In this document: piece by piece, positions 42,136 through 50,679 of the stretch
Position numbering within the stretch: the first letter of the stretch is position 1
Layout of the letters: each line of letters opens with the position of its first letter
NCBI GenBank assembly: GCA_031547305.1
Contig: JAVBSC010000029.1
Location: 9,641 to 73,640 of the forward strand
Length of the DNA stretch: 64,000 bases
Direction of reading: 5' to 3'
Source of the DNA: JAVBSC01 sp031547305
GTDB lineage: Bacteria; Desulfobacterota; Desulfovibrionia; Desulfovibrionales; Desulfovibrionaceae
Program-made: the position numbers and the translations under genes
The notes under the pieces: generated by a model
Database searches by the model: none
Told to the model about the DNA's origin: nothing
The model's input: the letters and a program-made list of their open reading frames with translations, nothing else

Positions 42136-43053
42136 ATGAAAACTTTATTGCTTTTCAGTTTAGCCCTGGTTCTTCCGCTGCTTTTCGCCTGGTCCGCCCC
42201 GGCGTCCGCCCAGGCGCGGGACGAACCTGTTTCTTACAAATACACTGTTGGCGACGCTTTGGTGATCAGCCTGCCGGACACTGTGCGCGACATGCCCGTG
42301 GAGATCTTCAAAGGCGCGCCGGCCGAAGAAATCCAAAAACTGGCCGCTGGCGGCATCCCTTCTTCCATCCATGCTTTTCTTATAAAAGCCAACGGTCTGA
42401 TCATTCTGGCGGACACAGGCAACGGCAAGGCGGACAACCCCAAAAGCTGGCTCCTGCCCAAGCTGGCCGAAGCCGGCGTCAATCCCGCCGAAGTGACCCA
42501 CGTGCTCCTGACCCATCTGCACGGCGACCACGTTGGCGGACTGGCCTGGGAAGGCAAAGCCGCCTTCCCCAACGCCCAGGTTCTGGTGAGCGCCCCGGAA
42601 AAAGACTTCTGGCTCTCCCCGGACACCCTGGCCAAGTTCCCCAACCGCCAGGCCAACATCGACCTGATTAAAAAGAACTTCGCCCTGTATGACGGCAAGG
42701 TCAAAACCTTCGCCTTTAACGAAAGCCCACTTCCAGGCATAAAGGCCCTGGACGCCTCGGGGCATACCCCCGGCCACACGGCTTTTCTGCTGGAGTCCAA
42801 AGGCAAAAGCCTGCTTCTCTGGGGCGACCTGGTGCACGGCGCTTCCCTGCAGTTCGCCAACCCGGCCATCTGCGCCAACTTCGACATGGATCCAGCCAAA
42901 GCCGTGGAATCACGCGTGAAATTCATGGAAATGGCCTCCCGGAGCAAAATACCAGTGGCCGGAGCGCACCTGCCGCCCCAGGCCGTGGGCATGGTCAAAG
43001 CCGGCTCCGCCAAGGGTGCGTATACTTATACGCCTGGTATGGAAGACAAATAG
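42136..43053 (+). CDS. Exported metallo-beta-lactamase-fold hydrolase
   Basis: A 305-residue MBL-fold protein with a signal peptide (MKTLLLFSLALVLPLLFAWSAPASAQA, cleavage near 27). The zinc motif HLHGDH is at about 127-132, with further ligands expected in ASGHTPGHTAF and LLWGDLVHG. Such proteins hydrolyse lactones, thioesters or other esters in the periplasm; the AHLL-like layout with DTGNGK and HTPGH allows lactonase activity but does not prove it. GAGGAG lies 6 nt before the ATG at 42136; the frame is open 12 codons further. It ends before a GC hairpin and the nikR gene. Confidence 0.8.
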   Translation: MKTLLLFSLALVLPLLFAWSAPASAQARDEPVSYKYTVGDALVISLPDTVRDMPVEIFKGAPAEEIQKLAAGGIPSSIHAFLIKANGLIILADTGNGKADNPKSWLLPKLAEAGVNPAEVTHVLLTHLHGDHVGGLAWEGKAAFPNAQVLVSAPEKDFWLSPDTLAKFPNRQANIDLIKKNFALYDGKVKTFAFNESPLPGIKALDASGHTPGHTAFLLESKGKSLLLWGDLVHGASLQFANPAICANFDMDPAKAVESRVKFMEMASRSKIPVAGAHLPPQAVGMVKAGSAKGAYTYTPGMEDK

Positions 43054-43066
43054 GGAGCCGGTTCGC

Positions 43067-43093
43067 GCTTGAGGGGGCGGCGCCCCCTCAAGC
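43067..43093. terminator. GC hairpin between the MBL gene and nikR
   Basis: A 12-bp perfect stem, GCTTGAGGGGGC with GCCCCCTCAAGC, around a 3-nt loop. Similar to 45229-45249 and 60372-60386, so it is a recurrent mini-hairpin in this genome. Confidence 0.55.
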
Positions 43094-43123
43094 TTCCCCG
43101 CGTTAAAAGGAGCCTTCGTCATA

Positions 43124-43543
43124 ATGAGCAAGATAATCAGGTTTGGCGTGTCGTTGGATTCGGCCCTGCTGGAGCGGTTTGACGCTTTATGCGCCGAGCG
43201 CAGTTACCAGACGCGATCCGAGGCCATTCGGGATTTGATCCGCAAGTCCCTGGTGCAACGGGAATGGGAGGACAGCTCCAGAGAGGTGGCCGGCACTCTG
43301 ACCCTGGTTTACGATCATCACAAGAGCGATCTGGCGCAGCGGCTCATGAGCATGCAGCATGATTTTCTGAACATCATCATCACATCGCTCCATGTGCATC
43401 TGGATCATGACAACTGCCTGGAGGTGCTGGTTCTGAAGGGACCGGGGGATGCGGTGCGGGATCTTTCGCAAAAGCTTATTTCCGTGCGCGGGGTAAAGCA
43501 CGGCAAACTGCACCTGACCACCACCGGAAGGGATCTGGCCTGA
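43124..43543 (+). CDS. nikR: Nickel-responsive regulator NikR
   Basis: A 139-residue ribbon-helix-helix repressor. The N-terminal DNA-binding part MSKIIRFGVSLDSALLERFDALC is followed by the ACT-like metal domain with nickel ligands H79, H90, H92 and C98 (E. coli H76, H87, H89, C95), all conserved in SLHVHLDHDNCLEV. When loaded with nickel it usually represses uptake genes. No nickel transporter gene is adjacent; the nearest metal-type protein is the orphan ECF ATPase 2 kb away. AAGGAG lies 10 nt before the ATG. It is coupled to folE2 by a TGATG overlap. Confidence 0.92.
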   Translation: MSKIIRFGVSLDSALLERFDALCAERSYQTRSEAIRDLIRKSLVQREWEDSSREVAGTLTLVYDHHKSDLAQRLMSMQHDFLNIIITSLHVHLDHDNCLEVLVLKGPGDAVRDLSQKLISVRGVKHGKLHLTTTGRDLA

Positions 43544-44316
43544 TGCGGGATGTGCAGAACAGCCCGGCGGACGTGGCCATGCCCATTGACCGGGTGGGCA
43601 TAAACAACTTCAAGCTGCCCCTGGTGGTCTGCGATCGTGCCCAGGGCCGCCAGCACACTGTGGCTCTGGTGGATTTGGGCGTGGATTTGCCGTCGTCCTT
43701 CAAGGGCACGCATATGAGCCGCTTTGTGGAGGCCCTGCAGAACTGGAATGAGGAATTGAGCTACCAGAGCATGCGCAACCTGCTGGCGGACATCAAGGAA
43801 CGCCTGGACGCCCGCAAAGCTTACGCCAGATTCCGCTTCCCCTATTTTGTGCGCAAGCCCGCCCCGGTTACCCAGAGCCCCGGCCTGATGAGCTACGAAT
43901 GCCGCCTGACCGGCGAACTGGGTGGCGCCAAGCCCGTGCTGACCCTGGACGTGGAAGTGCCGGTCATGACCCTGTGCCCCTGCTCCAAGGCCATCAGCGA
44001 ACAGGGGGCGCACAGCCAGCGCGCCCTGGTGCGCATCCGCGTGCGCATGAAAGGATTTATCTGGATTGAGGATCTCATTGAAGTTGCCGAAGCTTCGGCC
44101 TCTTCTCCGGTTTACCCGTTGCTGAAGCGCGAGGACGAAAAGTACGTGACCGAGTCCGCCTACGCCAATCCCTGTTTTGTGGAGGATGTGGTCCGGAACG
44201 TGGCCAGCCGTCTGGACGCCCATCCACATATCAGCTGGTTCCGGGCGGAAGTGGAAAGCCTTGAATCCATTCACGGTCACAACGCCTTTGCCGGAATAGA
44301 AAAACATACGCCATAA
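43543..44316 (+). CDS. folE2: GTP cyclohydrolase I, FolE2 (type IB)
   Basis: A 257-residue enzyme converting GTP to dihydroneopterin triphosphate, the first step to folate, or to queuosine-type deazapurines. The zinc/active-site segment LCPCSKAISEQGAHSQR has C145 and C147, and ENPCFVEDV-like YANPCFVEDVVRNVA near the end is typical of FolE2. FolE2 can replace FolE when zinc is scarce because it accepts other metals. The ATG overlaps the nikR stop, which ties its translation to a metal regulator. No Zur-type site was recognised. Confidence 0.92.
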   Translation: MRDVQNSPADVAMPIDRVGINNFKLPLVVCDRAQGRQHTVALVDLGVDLPSSFKGTHMSRFVEALQNWNEELSYQSMRNLLADIKERLDARKAYARFRFPYFVRKPAPVTQSPGLMSYECRLTGELGGAKPVLTLDVEVPVMTLCPCSKAISEQGAHSQRALVRIRVRMKGFIWIEDLIEVAEASASSPVYPLLKREDEKYVTESAYANPCFVEDVVRNVASRLDAHPHISWFRAEVESLESIHGHNAFAGIEKHTP

Positions 44317-44393
44317 GATCATTGCAGCTTTAAAACTGTTCTACTGAAACATGCGGAGCATGGCCCTGCGCCAATGAGGCATAGGCGAAAATT

Positions 44394-44442
44394 GTTTCGC
44401 CGTTAAACGCCGAAGCGAGCGTCTCAAAGTTAATCTGCTTTA
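44394..44442 (+). repeat. Dispersed repeat, A module with half B arm
   Basis: TTTCGCCGTTAAACGCCGAA and GCGAGCGTCTCAAAGTTAAT then CTGCTTTA, closely matching 28304-28354, in the 141-nt gap after folE2. Confidence 0.65.
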
Positions 44443-44457
44443 AAAAAGGGGATCGCC

Positions 44458-45222
44458 ATGAGCAACGACTGGGGGAACTACCTGTGCGACATCGACGGCA
44501 AACCGGCTTCGGTAATTCTGGACATGGGCATCGCCGAGGAAGCGCCGGTAGAAGACCTGCCGGTCATGGCCTATGCGGGAGTGGACCTGGTTTCGCCAAA
44601 CGCGGACGGCCTGAGCAGCCAGGCGGAATTCGACCGCCTGCTGGCTCTGGAGGACGCTCTGCTGGAAGAACTCTGCGACAACGGCCAGACCTGCGCCCAC
44701 GGCCTGGTATTTGTGGGCAGCGTCACTTCTGACCGCAGGCGGGACTTCTTTTTTTACATAGCGGAAGATCTGAACTGGCAGGAGCGCATCCGCACGGCCA
44801 CAGAACGCTTTTCCGACTACACCTGGTACGCTGGCGCGACCGCCGAGCCGGACTGGGATACCTACTTCGACCTGCTCTACCCCGATGATCGCAGCCGGGA
44901 CGCCATGGAAAACGAAAAAATCCGGAACTCCCTGGAAGAAGAAGGCGACGACCTGAGTATTCCCAGAAGCATCGACCACTTCCTGAGCTTCAACTCCGAA
45001 GAAGACCGCGACGCCTTCCGCGCCGAAGCCGAAAACCTGGGATTCGCCGCTGAACTGGACTCCAACGCCCACCGCATGGAAGGCAACTACTGCGTGCGCC
45101 TGACCCGCCAGGACAGCCCGGAAGACCTGGACCCCGTGACCTGGGAACTCAACGAACTCGGCGGCGCCCACGGCGGCAGCTACGGCGGCTGGGGCACCTA
45201 CGCCGTGAATAAAAAACAATAG
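44458..45222 (+). CDS. DUF695 / RraB-like domain protein
   Basis: A 254-residue acidic soluble protein. The N-terminal part (about 1-130: NYLCDIDGKPASVILDMG; FFYIAEDLNWQERI) resembles DUF695, and residues about 140-250 (IRNSLEEEGDDLSIPRSIDHFLSF; FRAEAENLGFAAE) resemble RraB, the regulator of ribonuclease activity B that binds RNase E. A role in RNA turnover control is possible by family only. The ATG follows AAAAAAGGGGATCGCC, a modest ribosome site. Monocistronic; the end is marked by a GC hairpin shared with iorB. Confidence 0.7.
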   Translation: MSNDWGNYLCDIDGKPASVILDMGIAEEAPVEDLPVMAYAGVDLVSPNADGLSSQAEFDRLLALEDALLEELCDNGQTCAHGLVFVGSVTSDRRRDFFFYIAEDLNWQERIRTATERFSDYTWYAGATAEPDWDTYFDLLYPDDRSRDAMENEKIRNSLEEEGDDLSIPRSIDHFLSFNSEEDRDAFRAEAENLGFAAELDSNAHRMEGNYCVRLTRQDSPEDLDPVTWELNELGGAHGGSYGGWGTYAVNKKQ

Positions 45223-45228
45223 CTTATT

Positions 45229-45249
45229 TGAGGGGGCAACGCCCCCTCA
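45229..45249. terminator. Bidirectional GC hairpin
   Basis: TGAGGGGGC (45229-45237) and GCCCCCTCA (45241-45249) with loop AAC, between the convergent DUF695/RraB-like and iorB genes. The arms carry short AT flanks (TTAATTT to the right). Confidence 0.65.
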
Positions 45250-45255
45250 GTTAAT

Positions 45256-45855
45256 TTAACCGATTTCCGCCACGCCCAAGTCAACGGCGGCGAGGTTCAC
45301 GTCCACCAGTTTGGGGGCCAGGTATTTGCGGATGGCGGCTTTTAGGGCGTCCGGGCCAAAGGGCATTATGCCGCAGGCGCAGAGGCCGCCCAAGAGGGCC
45401 ACGTTGCCGCTTTGGGTGGAGCCGGCCTTGCGTCCCAGGCTGGCGCAGGGCATGAACCAGGCCTGTTTGGCGCAGGCGCGCACGCGTTCCTGTATGCGCG
45501 CGAGTTCCGGGTAGCTTTCGCGGCCGGCGGAAACACCCGGCGGGGGCACGAATTCCGTGGCGGAAAGCGCAATGCCGCCCGGCGCCAGGTATGGCAGGCC
45601 GCGCAAGGTTTCCAACGGCTCGAAGCCAAGGAGCACGTCAGCTTCGCCCATACCCACGGTGGGGCTTTGCCAACCGCCCAGAAGCACAAAGGATTCCACC
45701 ACGCCGCCGCGCTGGGCCATGCCGTGGATTTCGCCGGAAGTGACCGGCAACCCTTGTTCAATCGCGGTACGAGCCAGCAGGGTGGTGGCGGTAAGGGTGC
45801 CCTGGCCGCCGACGCCGGTAAAATAGATACGCAGTCTTTCTTTAGGGGCAATCAT
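45256..45855 (-). CDS. iorB: Indolepyruvate:ferredoxin oxidoreductase beta subunit
   Basis: A 199-residue subunit of the enzyme that oxidatively decarboxylates aryl pyruvates (from Trp, Phe, Tyr) to aryl-acetyl-CoA with reduction of ferredoxin. The start RIYFTGVGGQGTLTATTLLA with the GxGGQG motif and SGEIHGMAQRGGVVESFV are diagnostic of the gamma-like domain family. The frame is open to 46074, but the ATG at 45855 overlaps the iorA stop by 4 nt and starts the domain. Cotranscribed with iorA. Confidence 0.92.
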   Translation of the reverse strand: MIAPKERLRIYFTGVGGQGTLTATTLLARTAIEQGLPVTSGEIHGMAQRGGVVESFVLLGGWQSPTVGMGEADVLLGFEPLETLRGLPYLAPGGIALSATEFVPPPGVSAGRESYPELARIQERVRACAKQAWFMPCASLGRKAGSTQSGNVALLGGLCACGIMPFGPDALKAAIRKYLAPKLVDVNLAAVDLGVAEIG

Positions 45856-47696
45856 TTTTCGTCTCTCTTCCGGGCCTTGAAGCTGCCGGAAATCTGCATA
45901 CAGACCATACACCCCGCGCAAAGCGAAGTATCCACGTTCAAATCCCCGCCTTGCCTGGCAAAGGCCGGACAAGCCAGACGCTCGGCGCAGGCCAGGGCGG
46001 AATCGCCCTGCTCCGCCACGTAGGCGATCTGGGCGCGGGCCTTTTTCAGGGTGCGCCGGGCAAAGAGCACGCAAGGCTCCTCGGCTATAAGCACACGCAC
46101 GCCGGACAGCGCCTTGAGTTCCTCCAGGGCTTTGGTGGTGGCTTTGACGTTGTAGGGCCGGACCCTGCGCACTTCCGTAACGCCGCAGCCGCGCACGATG
46201 CTTTCAATATCCAGGTGTGCGCAGCCGTCGCCCAGAACTTCCTGGATGACGCCGGGGTTGGGCTGGTGTCCGGTCATGGCCGTTGTGCCGTTATCCAGAA
46301 TGACCACCAGGATGTCGTGCTTGTTGAACACCGCGTTGACCAGGCCGGTCATGCCGGAATGGAAGAAGGTGGAATCGCCGATAAAGGCCACCACCGGCTT
46401 TTGGGAAGACCTGGCAAAACCGGAGCCGGCGGAAATGGACGACCCCATGCAGAACAGGAAATCGGCCATGGACAGGGGGGGCAGAAGCCCCAGGGTGTAA
46501 CAGCCGATGTCGCTGGAATAAAAGGCGGCGTCGCCAAAGAGCTGGCGCACGGAATAATACAGGGCGCGGTGGCCGCAGCCGGCGCAGAGGTTGGGCGGAC
46601 GTTGGGGCAGATCTTCCGGACTTTGGCATGGCGTGGGAGCGCAGGCGGCTTTGCCCAGGGCCAGATCCAGGGCTTCGCCCACCAGCCTGGCGCTGTATTC
46701 GCCAAAGCGGGTCAGGGGGCCTCCCTTGCCGAGGATTTCCACAGCAAGGCCGTTTTTCTGGGCCAGGGCGCGAAGATCGTTTTCCAGCAGCGGCTCCAGC
46801 TCTTCCAGAACCAGCGCTTTATCCACTCCGCGCAAAAAGGCTTCCAGGGTTTTTTCCGGCAAAGGCCAGCTCTGGCCCAAGTCCAGAACGCGCACCTTGC
46901 CAAGTTCGCCGCGCTCCAGGAGCGCGTCATGCAGATAGGCCCGGCTTATGCCGGAGGCAATGACGCCCAGGCGTCCCTGGCCGGATTCCCGGACCCAGGG
47001 GGAGTATTCCGTCTTTTCGCGGATGGCTTCCAGGTTTTTCGCCTGGGCCAGATGGCGGGCGCGGGCCACGGCCGGAACAGGCACAAAGCGCCGCAAGTCG
47101 CGGGCAAAAGGAACAATCGGCGCCGGAACCGGCAGGGGGCCGAGCTTGACCGGGCCGCGCATGTGGCTGACCCGGGTGGTGGTGCGCAACAGCACTGGCT
47201 GGCCGGTCTCCCTGGCCAGCAGCAGGGCGTCGCGGGTCATGTCCTTGGCTTCCTGGGCGCTGGACGGCTCAAAACACGGCAGGCCGGCAAAACGGGCGTA
47301 GTAGCGGTTGTCCTGCTCGTCCTGGCTGGAGTGGCAGCCCGGATCGTCGGCGGAAAACAGCACCAGGCCGCCGGGCAGGCCGTTATAGCTCATAGTGAAA
47401 AGCGGGTCCGCCGCCACGTTCACGCCAACGTGCTTCATGGTCACCAGACAGAGCGCTCCGCCCAGGGCCGCGCCGGCCCCGACTTCCAGAGCCACTTTCT
47501 CGTTTACCGAATACTCAAGGGTAAAACGTTCGTTCGGGCCGATACGCCGGAAGGTATCCGGCACTTCGGACGACGGCGTGCCGGGGTAACAGGAAATGAA
47601 AGTGGCCCCGGCTTCCAGAGCGCCGCGCACAATGGCCTCGTTACCCAATAAAAGAAGGGTCCCGCCGCCCTGAGGATCCATAAGCGGATGCGACAT
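45852..47696 (-). CDS. iorA: Indolepyruvate:ferredoxin oxidoreductase alpha subunit with one iron-sulfur cluster missing
   Basis: A 614-residue alpha subunit: an N-terminal pyrimidine-binding domain (FISCYPGTPSSEVPDTF), a TPP domain (GCGHRALYYSVRQLF; FIGDSTFFHSGMTGLVNAV; DNGTTAMTGHQPNPG) and a C-terminal ferredoxin-like tail. Normal IorA tails hold two [4Fe-4S] motifs. Here only C570, C576, C593, C596 and C599 remain; the first two cysteines of motif one and the last of motif two are lost. By the crossed ligand pattern of such ferredoxins, cluster II can still form (C576, C593, C596, C599) but cluster I cannot. GGAG lies 9 nt before the ATG. Confidence 0.92.
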   Translation of the reverse strand: MSHPLMDPQGGGTLLLLGNEAIVRGALEAGATFISCYPGTPSSEVPDTFRRIGPNERFTLEYSVNEKVALEVGAGAALGGALCLVTMKHVGVNVAADPLFTMSYNGLPGGLVLFSADDPGCHSSQDEQDNRYYARFAGLPCFEPSSAQEAKDMTRDALLLARETGQPVLLRTTTRVSHMRGPVKLGPLPVPAPIVPFARDLRRFVPVPAVARARHLAQAKNLEAIREKTEYSPWVRESGQGRLGVIASGISRAYLHDALLERGELGKVRVLDLGQSWPLPEKTLEAFLRGVDKALVLEELEPLLENDLRALAQKNGLAVEILGKGGPLTRFGEYSARLVGEALDLALGKAACAPTPCQSPEDLPQRPPNLCAGCGHRALYYSVRQLFGDAAFYSSDIGCYTLGLLPPLSMADFLFCMGSSISAGSGFARSSQKPVVAFIGDSTFFHSGMTGLVNAVFNKHDILVVILDNGTTAMTGHQPNPGVIQEVLGDGCAHLDIESIVRGCGVTEVRRVRPYNVKATTKALEELKALSGVRVLIAEEPCVLFARRTLKKARAQIAYVAEQGDSALACAERLACPAFARQGGDLNVDTSLCAGCMVCMQISGSFKARKRDEK

Positions 47697-47753
47697 TAAT
47701 AAACTCCGATTCCGTTAAGCAGTTGATTAGTAATAAAAAAAGCGACGGGACGC

Positions 47754-48449
47754 TCAGCTTTTGGGCTGTTCGGCGGCCGGCTTGGCTTCGGCGATCTTCC
47801 GGCGCAGGTAGTCGGCCTTCTGGCGCCACAATTCCTTGTTGCCGGTAAAATCGGCGCTGGCGATTATGGACTCGCAGGCGGCCAGGGCGCGATCATACTT
47901 GCCCTGGCTTTCGGCCAGGCTGATGATCATGTCTTCCACAATGATTCTGCCGCCGCGCTTGCTGGTGGGGAGCAGGGCTTCCAGCCGGGCCAGAGCCTCG
48001 TCCGGTTTGCCGTTGCTAGCCAGGGCCTGGGCTTCCCCCAAAGCGGCGGCGAAGCCGAACGGCCCTTCCTGGCCTTTGGCCAGTTCCGCCCACATGGGGG
48101 CTGTTCCGGTTCCGTTCCGGGTGGTGTCCGCAATGTTGATCAGGGCCAGTTCAGCGGAAAGTTTCACCCCGCCGGAGCTTTTGGCCGCCAGCTCCGTCAG
48201 GCCCTTTTCCCTGTTCTCCACAGGACCGGTGACGATCTTGCCAAACTCCAGCCGCTCGGCGGAGACGGCCCGCGCGTCCATATAGCGCCACACGCCCACC
48301 CCGGCCACAACAGCTATAATCACCACTATGCCCAGGGCGATCAGCCGGGCGTGATCCAGCAAAAAGGTAAGCATGGGGGAAGCTTCCGCGGCGACTTCCG
48401 ATTGAATCCCGCCCAAGAGGGACGGATCCGGGGCATTTTTTCTGGCCAT
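47754..48449 (-). CDS. Membrane-anchored TPR-like protein (YfgM type)
   Basis: A 231-residue protein with a short cytoplasmic start (MARKNAPDPSLLGGIQSEVAAEASPMLTF), one membrane helix at about 34-54 (LIALGIVVIIAVVAGVGVW) and a helical C-terminal domain of TPR_21/YfgM type (LEFGKIVTGPVE; ALAACESIIASADF). YfgM-like proteins are ancillary SecYEG/chaperone partners in E. coli; here the role is by similarity only. AGGGAG 6 nt before the ATG at 48449 sets the start; a much longer open frame upstream is the antisense of proA. It is 57 nt upstream of iorA on the same strand, so possibly cotranscribed. Confidence 0.68.
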   Translation of the reverse strand: MARKNAPDPSLLGGIQSEVAAEASPMLTFLLDHARLIALGIVVIIAVVAGVGVWRYMDARAVSAERLEFGKIVTGPVENREKGLTELAAKSSGGVKLSAELALINIADTTRNGTGTAPMWAELAKGQEGPFGFAAALGEAQALASNGKPDEALARLEALLPTSKRGGRIIVEDMIISLAESQGKYDRALAACESIIASADFTGNKELWRQKADYLRRKIAEAKPAAEQPKS

Positions 48450-48647
48450 TGCCGACTCCCTAAAATGATGAAAATGGTATAGCCCTGCGTTTGTATGCGT
48501 TGCACCGGCAAATGTCAAAGCTGTAGAGCAAATTTTTAGCGGTTGTAAAATAAATTGCCATAAGGGCCGCTCCTGGCTAAAGTGCGTTTCAGGCGCGGAC
48601 CGGCCGCACTTTGCGCAACCGCGCTGTTGTTCAACCTGGAGTGCCAG

Positions 48648-49922
48648 ATGAGCGGAAATATTCTTGAGATGGTGTCCGAATTGGCAAAGCAGGCCAGGGA
48701 AGCCTCGCGCGTTATGGCGTATGCCGCGCCCGCGGCCAAGAACGCGGCCCTGCAAAGCGTGGCGGATCTTCTGCGCTCCGGCGAGGCCGCCATACTGGAA
48801 GCCAACAAGGCGGATTGCGCGGCCGCCGTGAAAGCCGGCCTGGACGCCCCCAAGCTGGACCGCCTGCGCCTTACCCCCGCCGTCATAAAGGAAATGGCCG
48901 AAGCCGCCGAATACGTAAAATCCCTGCCCGACCCGGTAGGGGCCATGGATTCCCAGTGGCAGCAACCCAACGGCCTTCTGGTCGGCCGCATGCGCGCCCC
49001 CCTGGGGGTGATCGCCATGATTTACGAATCGCGGCCCAACGTGACCGTTGACGCGGCCATCCTCTGTCTTAAGGCGGGAAATGCCGTAATTCTGCGCGGC
49101 GGGTCCGAAGCGTTTCATTCCAACATGGCCCTGGCGCAAATCCTGCGCCAAGCCCTGGAGCGGAGCGGCCTGCCCGCTTCGGCCGTCCGGTACGTGCCGG
49201 TCAGGGAACGCGAGGCTGTCAATGCCATGTGCGAACTGGACGAATATATTGACGTGATCATTCCCAGGGGCGGCGAAGGGCTGATCAAAACAGTATCCAA
49301 ACTGGCCCGCATGCCCGTGCTCAAGCACGACAAGGGCGTGTGCCACTGCTACGTGGACAACGGGGCGGACTTGCCCCAGGCCGCGGAAATAGTCCTTAAC
49401 GCCAAGGCCCAGCGGCCCGGCGTATGCAACGCCCTGGAAGGCCTGCTGGTGCACCGGGACGAAGCGGCCGCCTTCCTGCCCATGGCCGCGGAAAAACTTG
49501 GCCGGGCCGGTGTAAGCTTCCGGGCCTGCCCGCAATCCCTGCCCATTCTGGAAAAAGCCGGCGCCAAGGTTCAGGCGGCCCGGCCTGATGATTACGGACA
49601 GGAGTTCCACGACCTGATCCTGGCGGTGAAAGTCGTTTCCGATCCGGAAGAAGCCAAGGAGCACATTGCCGCTTACGGTTCAAGGCATTCCGAAGTTATC
49701 TGCACCAGGGATCATCAGCGGGCCATGCGTTTTGTGCGGGAAGTGGACGCCTCACTGGTGGCTGTCAACGCCTCCAGCCGCTTCAACGACGGCGGCCAGC
49801 TCGGCCTGGGCGCGGAAATAGGCATAAGCACCTGCAAGCTGCACGCTTACGGGCCAATGGGCGTGCGCGAGCTTACCACCACCCGCTTTGTGGTCTTCGG
49901 CTCGGGCCAGGTACGGGAATAA
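48648..49922 (+). CDS. proA: Glutamate-5-semialdehyde dehydrogenase (gamma-glutamyl phosphate reductase)
   Basis: A 424-residue NADPH enzyme of proline synthesis. The aldehyde-dehydrogenase-like GVIAMIYESRPNVTVDAA and GGSEAFHSN blocks are present, and the catalytic cysteine lies in HDKGVCHCYVD. The start MSGNILEMVSELAKQAREAS is preceded by GGAG 6 nt upstream; 22 codons of open frame before it are not needed. Followed 17 nt later by nadD, and then by other biosynthetic genes in the same direction. Divergent from the YfgM-like gene. proB is not in the window. Confidence 0.95.
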   Translation: MSGNILEMVSELAKQAREASRVMAYAAPAAKNAALQSVADLLRSGEAAILEANKADCAAAVKAGLDAPKLDRLRLTPAVIKEMAEAAEYVKSLPDPVGAMDSQWQQPNGLLVGRMRAPLGVIAMIYESRPNVTVDAAILCLKAGNAVILRGGSEAFHSNMALAQILRQALERSGLPASAVRYVPVREREAVNAMCELDEYIDVIIPRGGEGLIKTVSKLARMPVLKHDKGVCHCYVDNGADLPQAAEIVLNAKAQRPGVCNALEGLLVHRDEAAAFLPMAAEKLGRAGVSFRACPQSLPILEKAGAKVQAARPDDYGQEFHDLILAVKVVSDPEEAKEHIAAYGSRHSEVICTRDHQRAMRFVREVDASLVAVNASSRFNDGGQLGLGAEIGISTCKLHAYGPMGVRELTTTRFVVFGSGQVRE

Positions 49923-49939
49923 GCGCGGCACGCCAAGCC

Positions 49940-50623
49940 ATGAAACCGCGCATCGCTCTTTTGGGCGGCAGCTTCAACCCGCCGCACCTGGGACACTTCC
50001 GCCTGGCCGTGGAAATACTCGAGCGCCTCGCGCCGGAGCATGTGGAGCTTCTGCCCTGTTTTCTGCCGCCGCACAAAAAAGGCGGCAGTCTCCTGCCCTT
50101 CGACCTGCGCCTGGAGATGCTCAAACAGTCCCTGCAAGGCGAGGCGCGCATTCTGGTCAATCCCCTGGAGGCGGAACGCGACTCGCCTTCCTATACCTGC
50201 CTGACCCTGAAAACCTTCCGGCAAAGAAATCCGCTGGTCCATCTTATTTTCGTAATGGGCAGCAACGATTTTTCCGGCCTGGCCCACTGGCGGAACTGGG
50301 AAAAGCTCCCCTTTTTGGCCGATCTTCTGGTGGTGGACCGCCCGACCGGCGGGAACGAGGATTTTACCCGCGACGCCCTGCGGCTCTGGCCAGAGGCTTC
50401 GTCCGTAGCTCCGCCCCAGGGCCTGGAGGCGGCTTTCAGCCTGCCGAACCCGGACGGCCCGCCAGGGCAAATCCTTTACCTGCGCCAGCCCCGGCTGGAC
50501 ATCAGCTCTTCCCTGGTCCGCCGGCGCTGGCTGGCCGGCCGCTCCATCCGCTTTCTGGTTCCGGAAGCCGTGGAAGCGCTCCTGGTCAAAAACTCGGAAT
50601 TGGCGAAAAGTTGCTGGACGTGA
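49940..50623 (+). CDS. nadD: Nicotinate-nucleotide adenylyltransferase
   Basis: A 227-residue cytoplasmic enzyme making deamido-NAD from nicotinate mononucleotide and ATP. The nucleotidyltransferase motif GGSFNPPHLGH is at residues 9-19 and the ISSSLVRRR motif near the C-terminus, both standard. The ribosome site is weak (GGCACGCC), so it may rely on coupling with proA 17 nt upstream. Length is normal. Confidence 0.94.
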   Translation: MKPRIALLGGSFNPPHLGHFRLAVEILERLAPEHVELLPCFLPPHKKGGSLLPFDLRLEMLKQSLQGEARILVNPLEAERDSPSYTCLTLKTFRQRNPLVHLIFVMGSNDFSGLAHWRNWEKLPFLADLLVVDRPTGGNEDFTRDALRLWPEASSVAPPQGLEAAFSLPNPDGPPGQILYLRQPRLDISSSLVRRRWLAGRSIRFLVPEAVEALLVKNSELAKSCWT

Positions 50624-50679
50624 TGATGAAGATTCGCCGGGAGTTTTAGGGGCGGAGCCATCATATATGAATTAACGAT

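Noticed and set aside
45951..47651. A 566-codon open frame on the plus strand
   Set aside because: Antisense of iorA, whose TPP and ferredoxin motifs are unmistakable.
48450..49664. Upstream extension of the YfgM-like gene to 636 codons
   Set aside because: The extra part is the antisense of proA; AGGGAG sits right before the ATG at 48449, followed by a normal membrane anchor.
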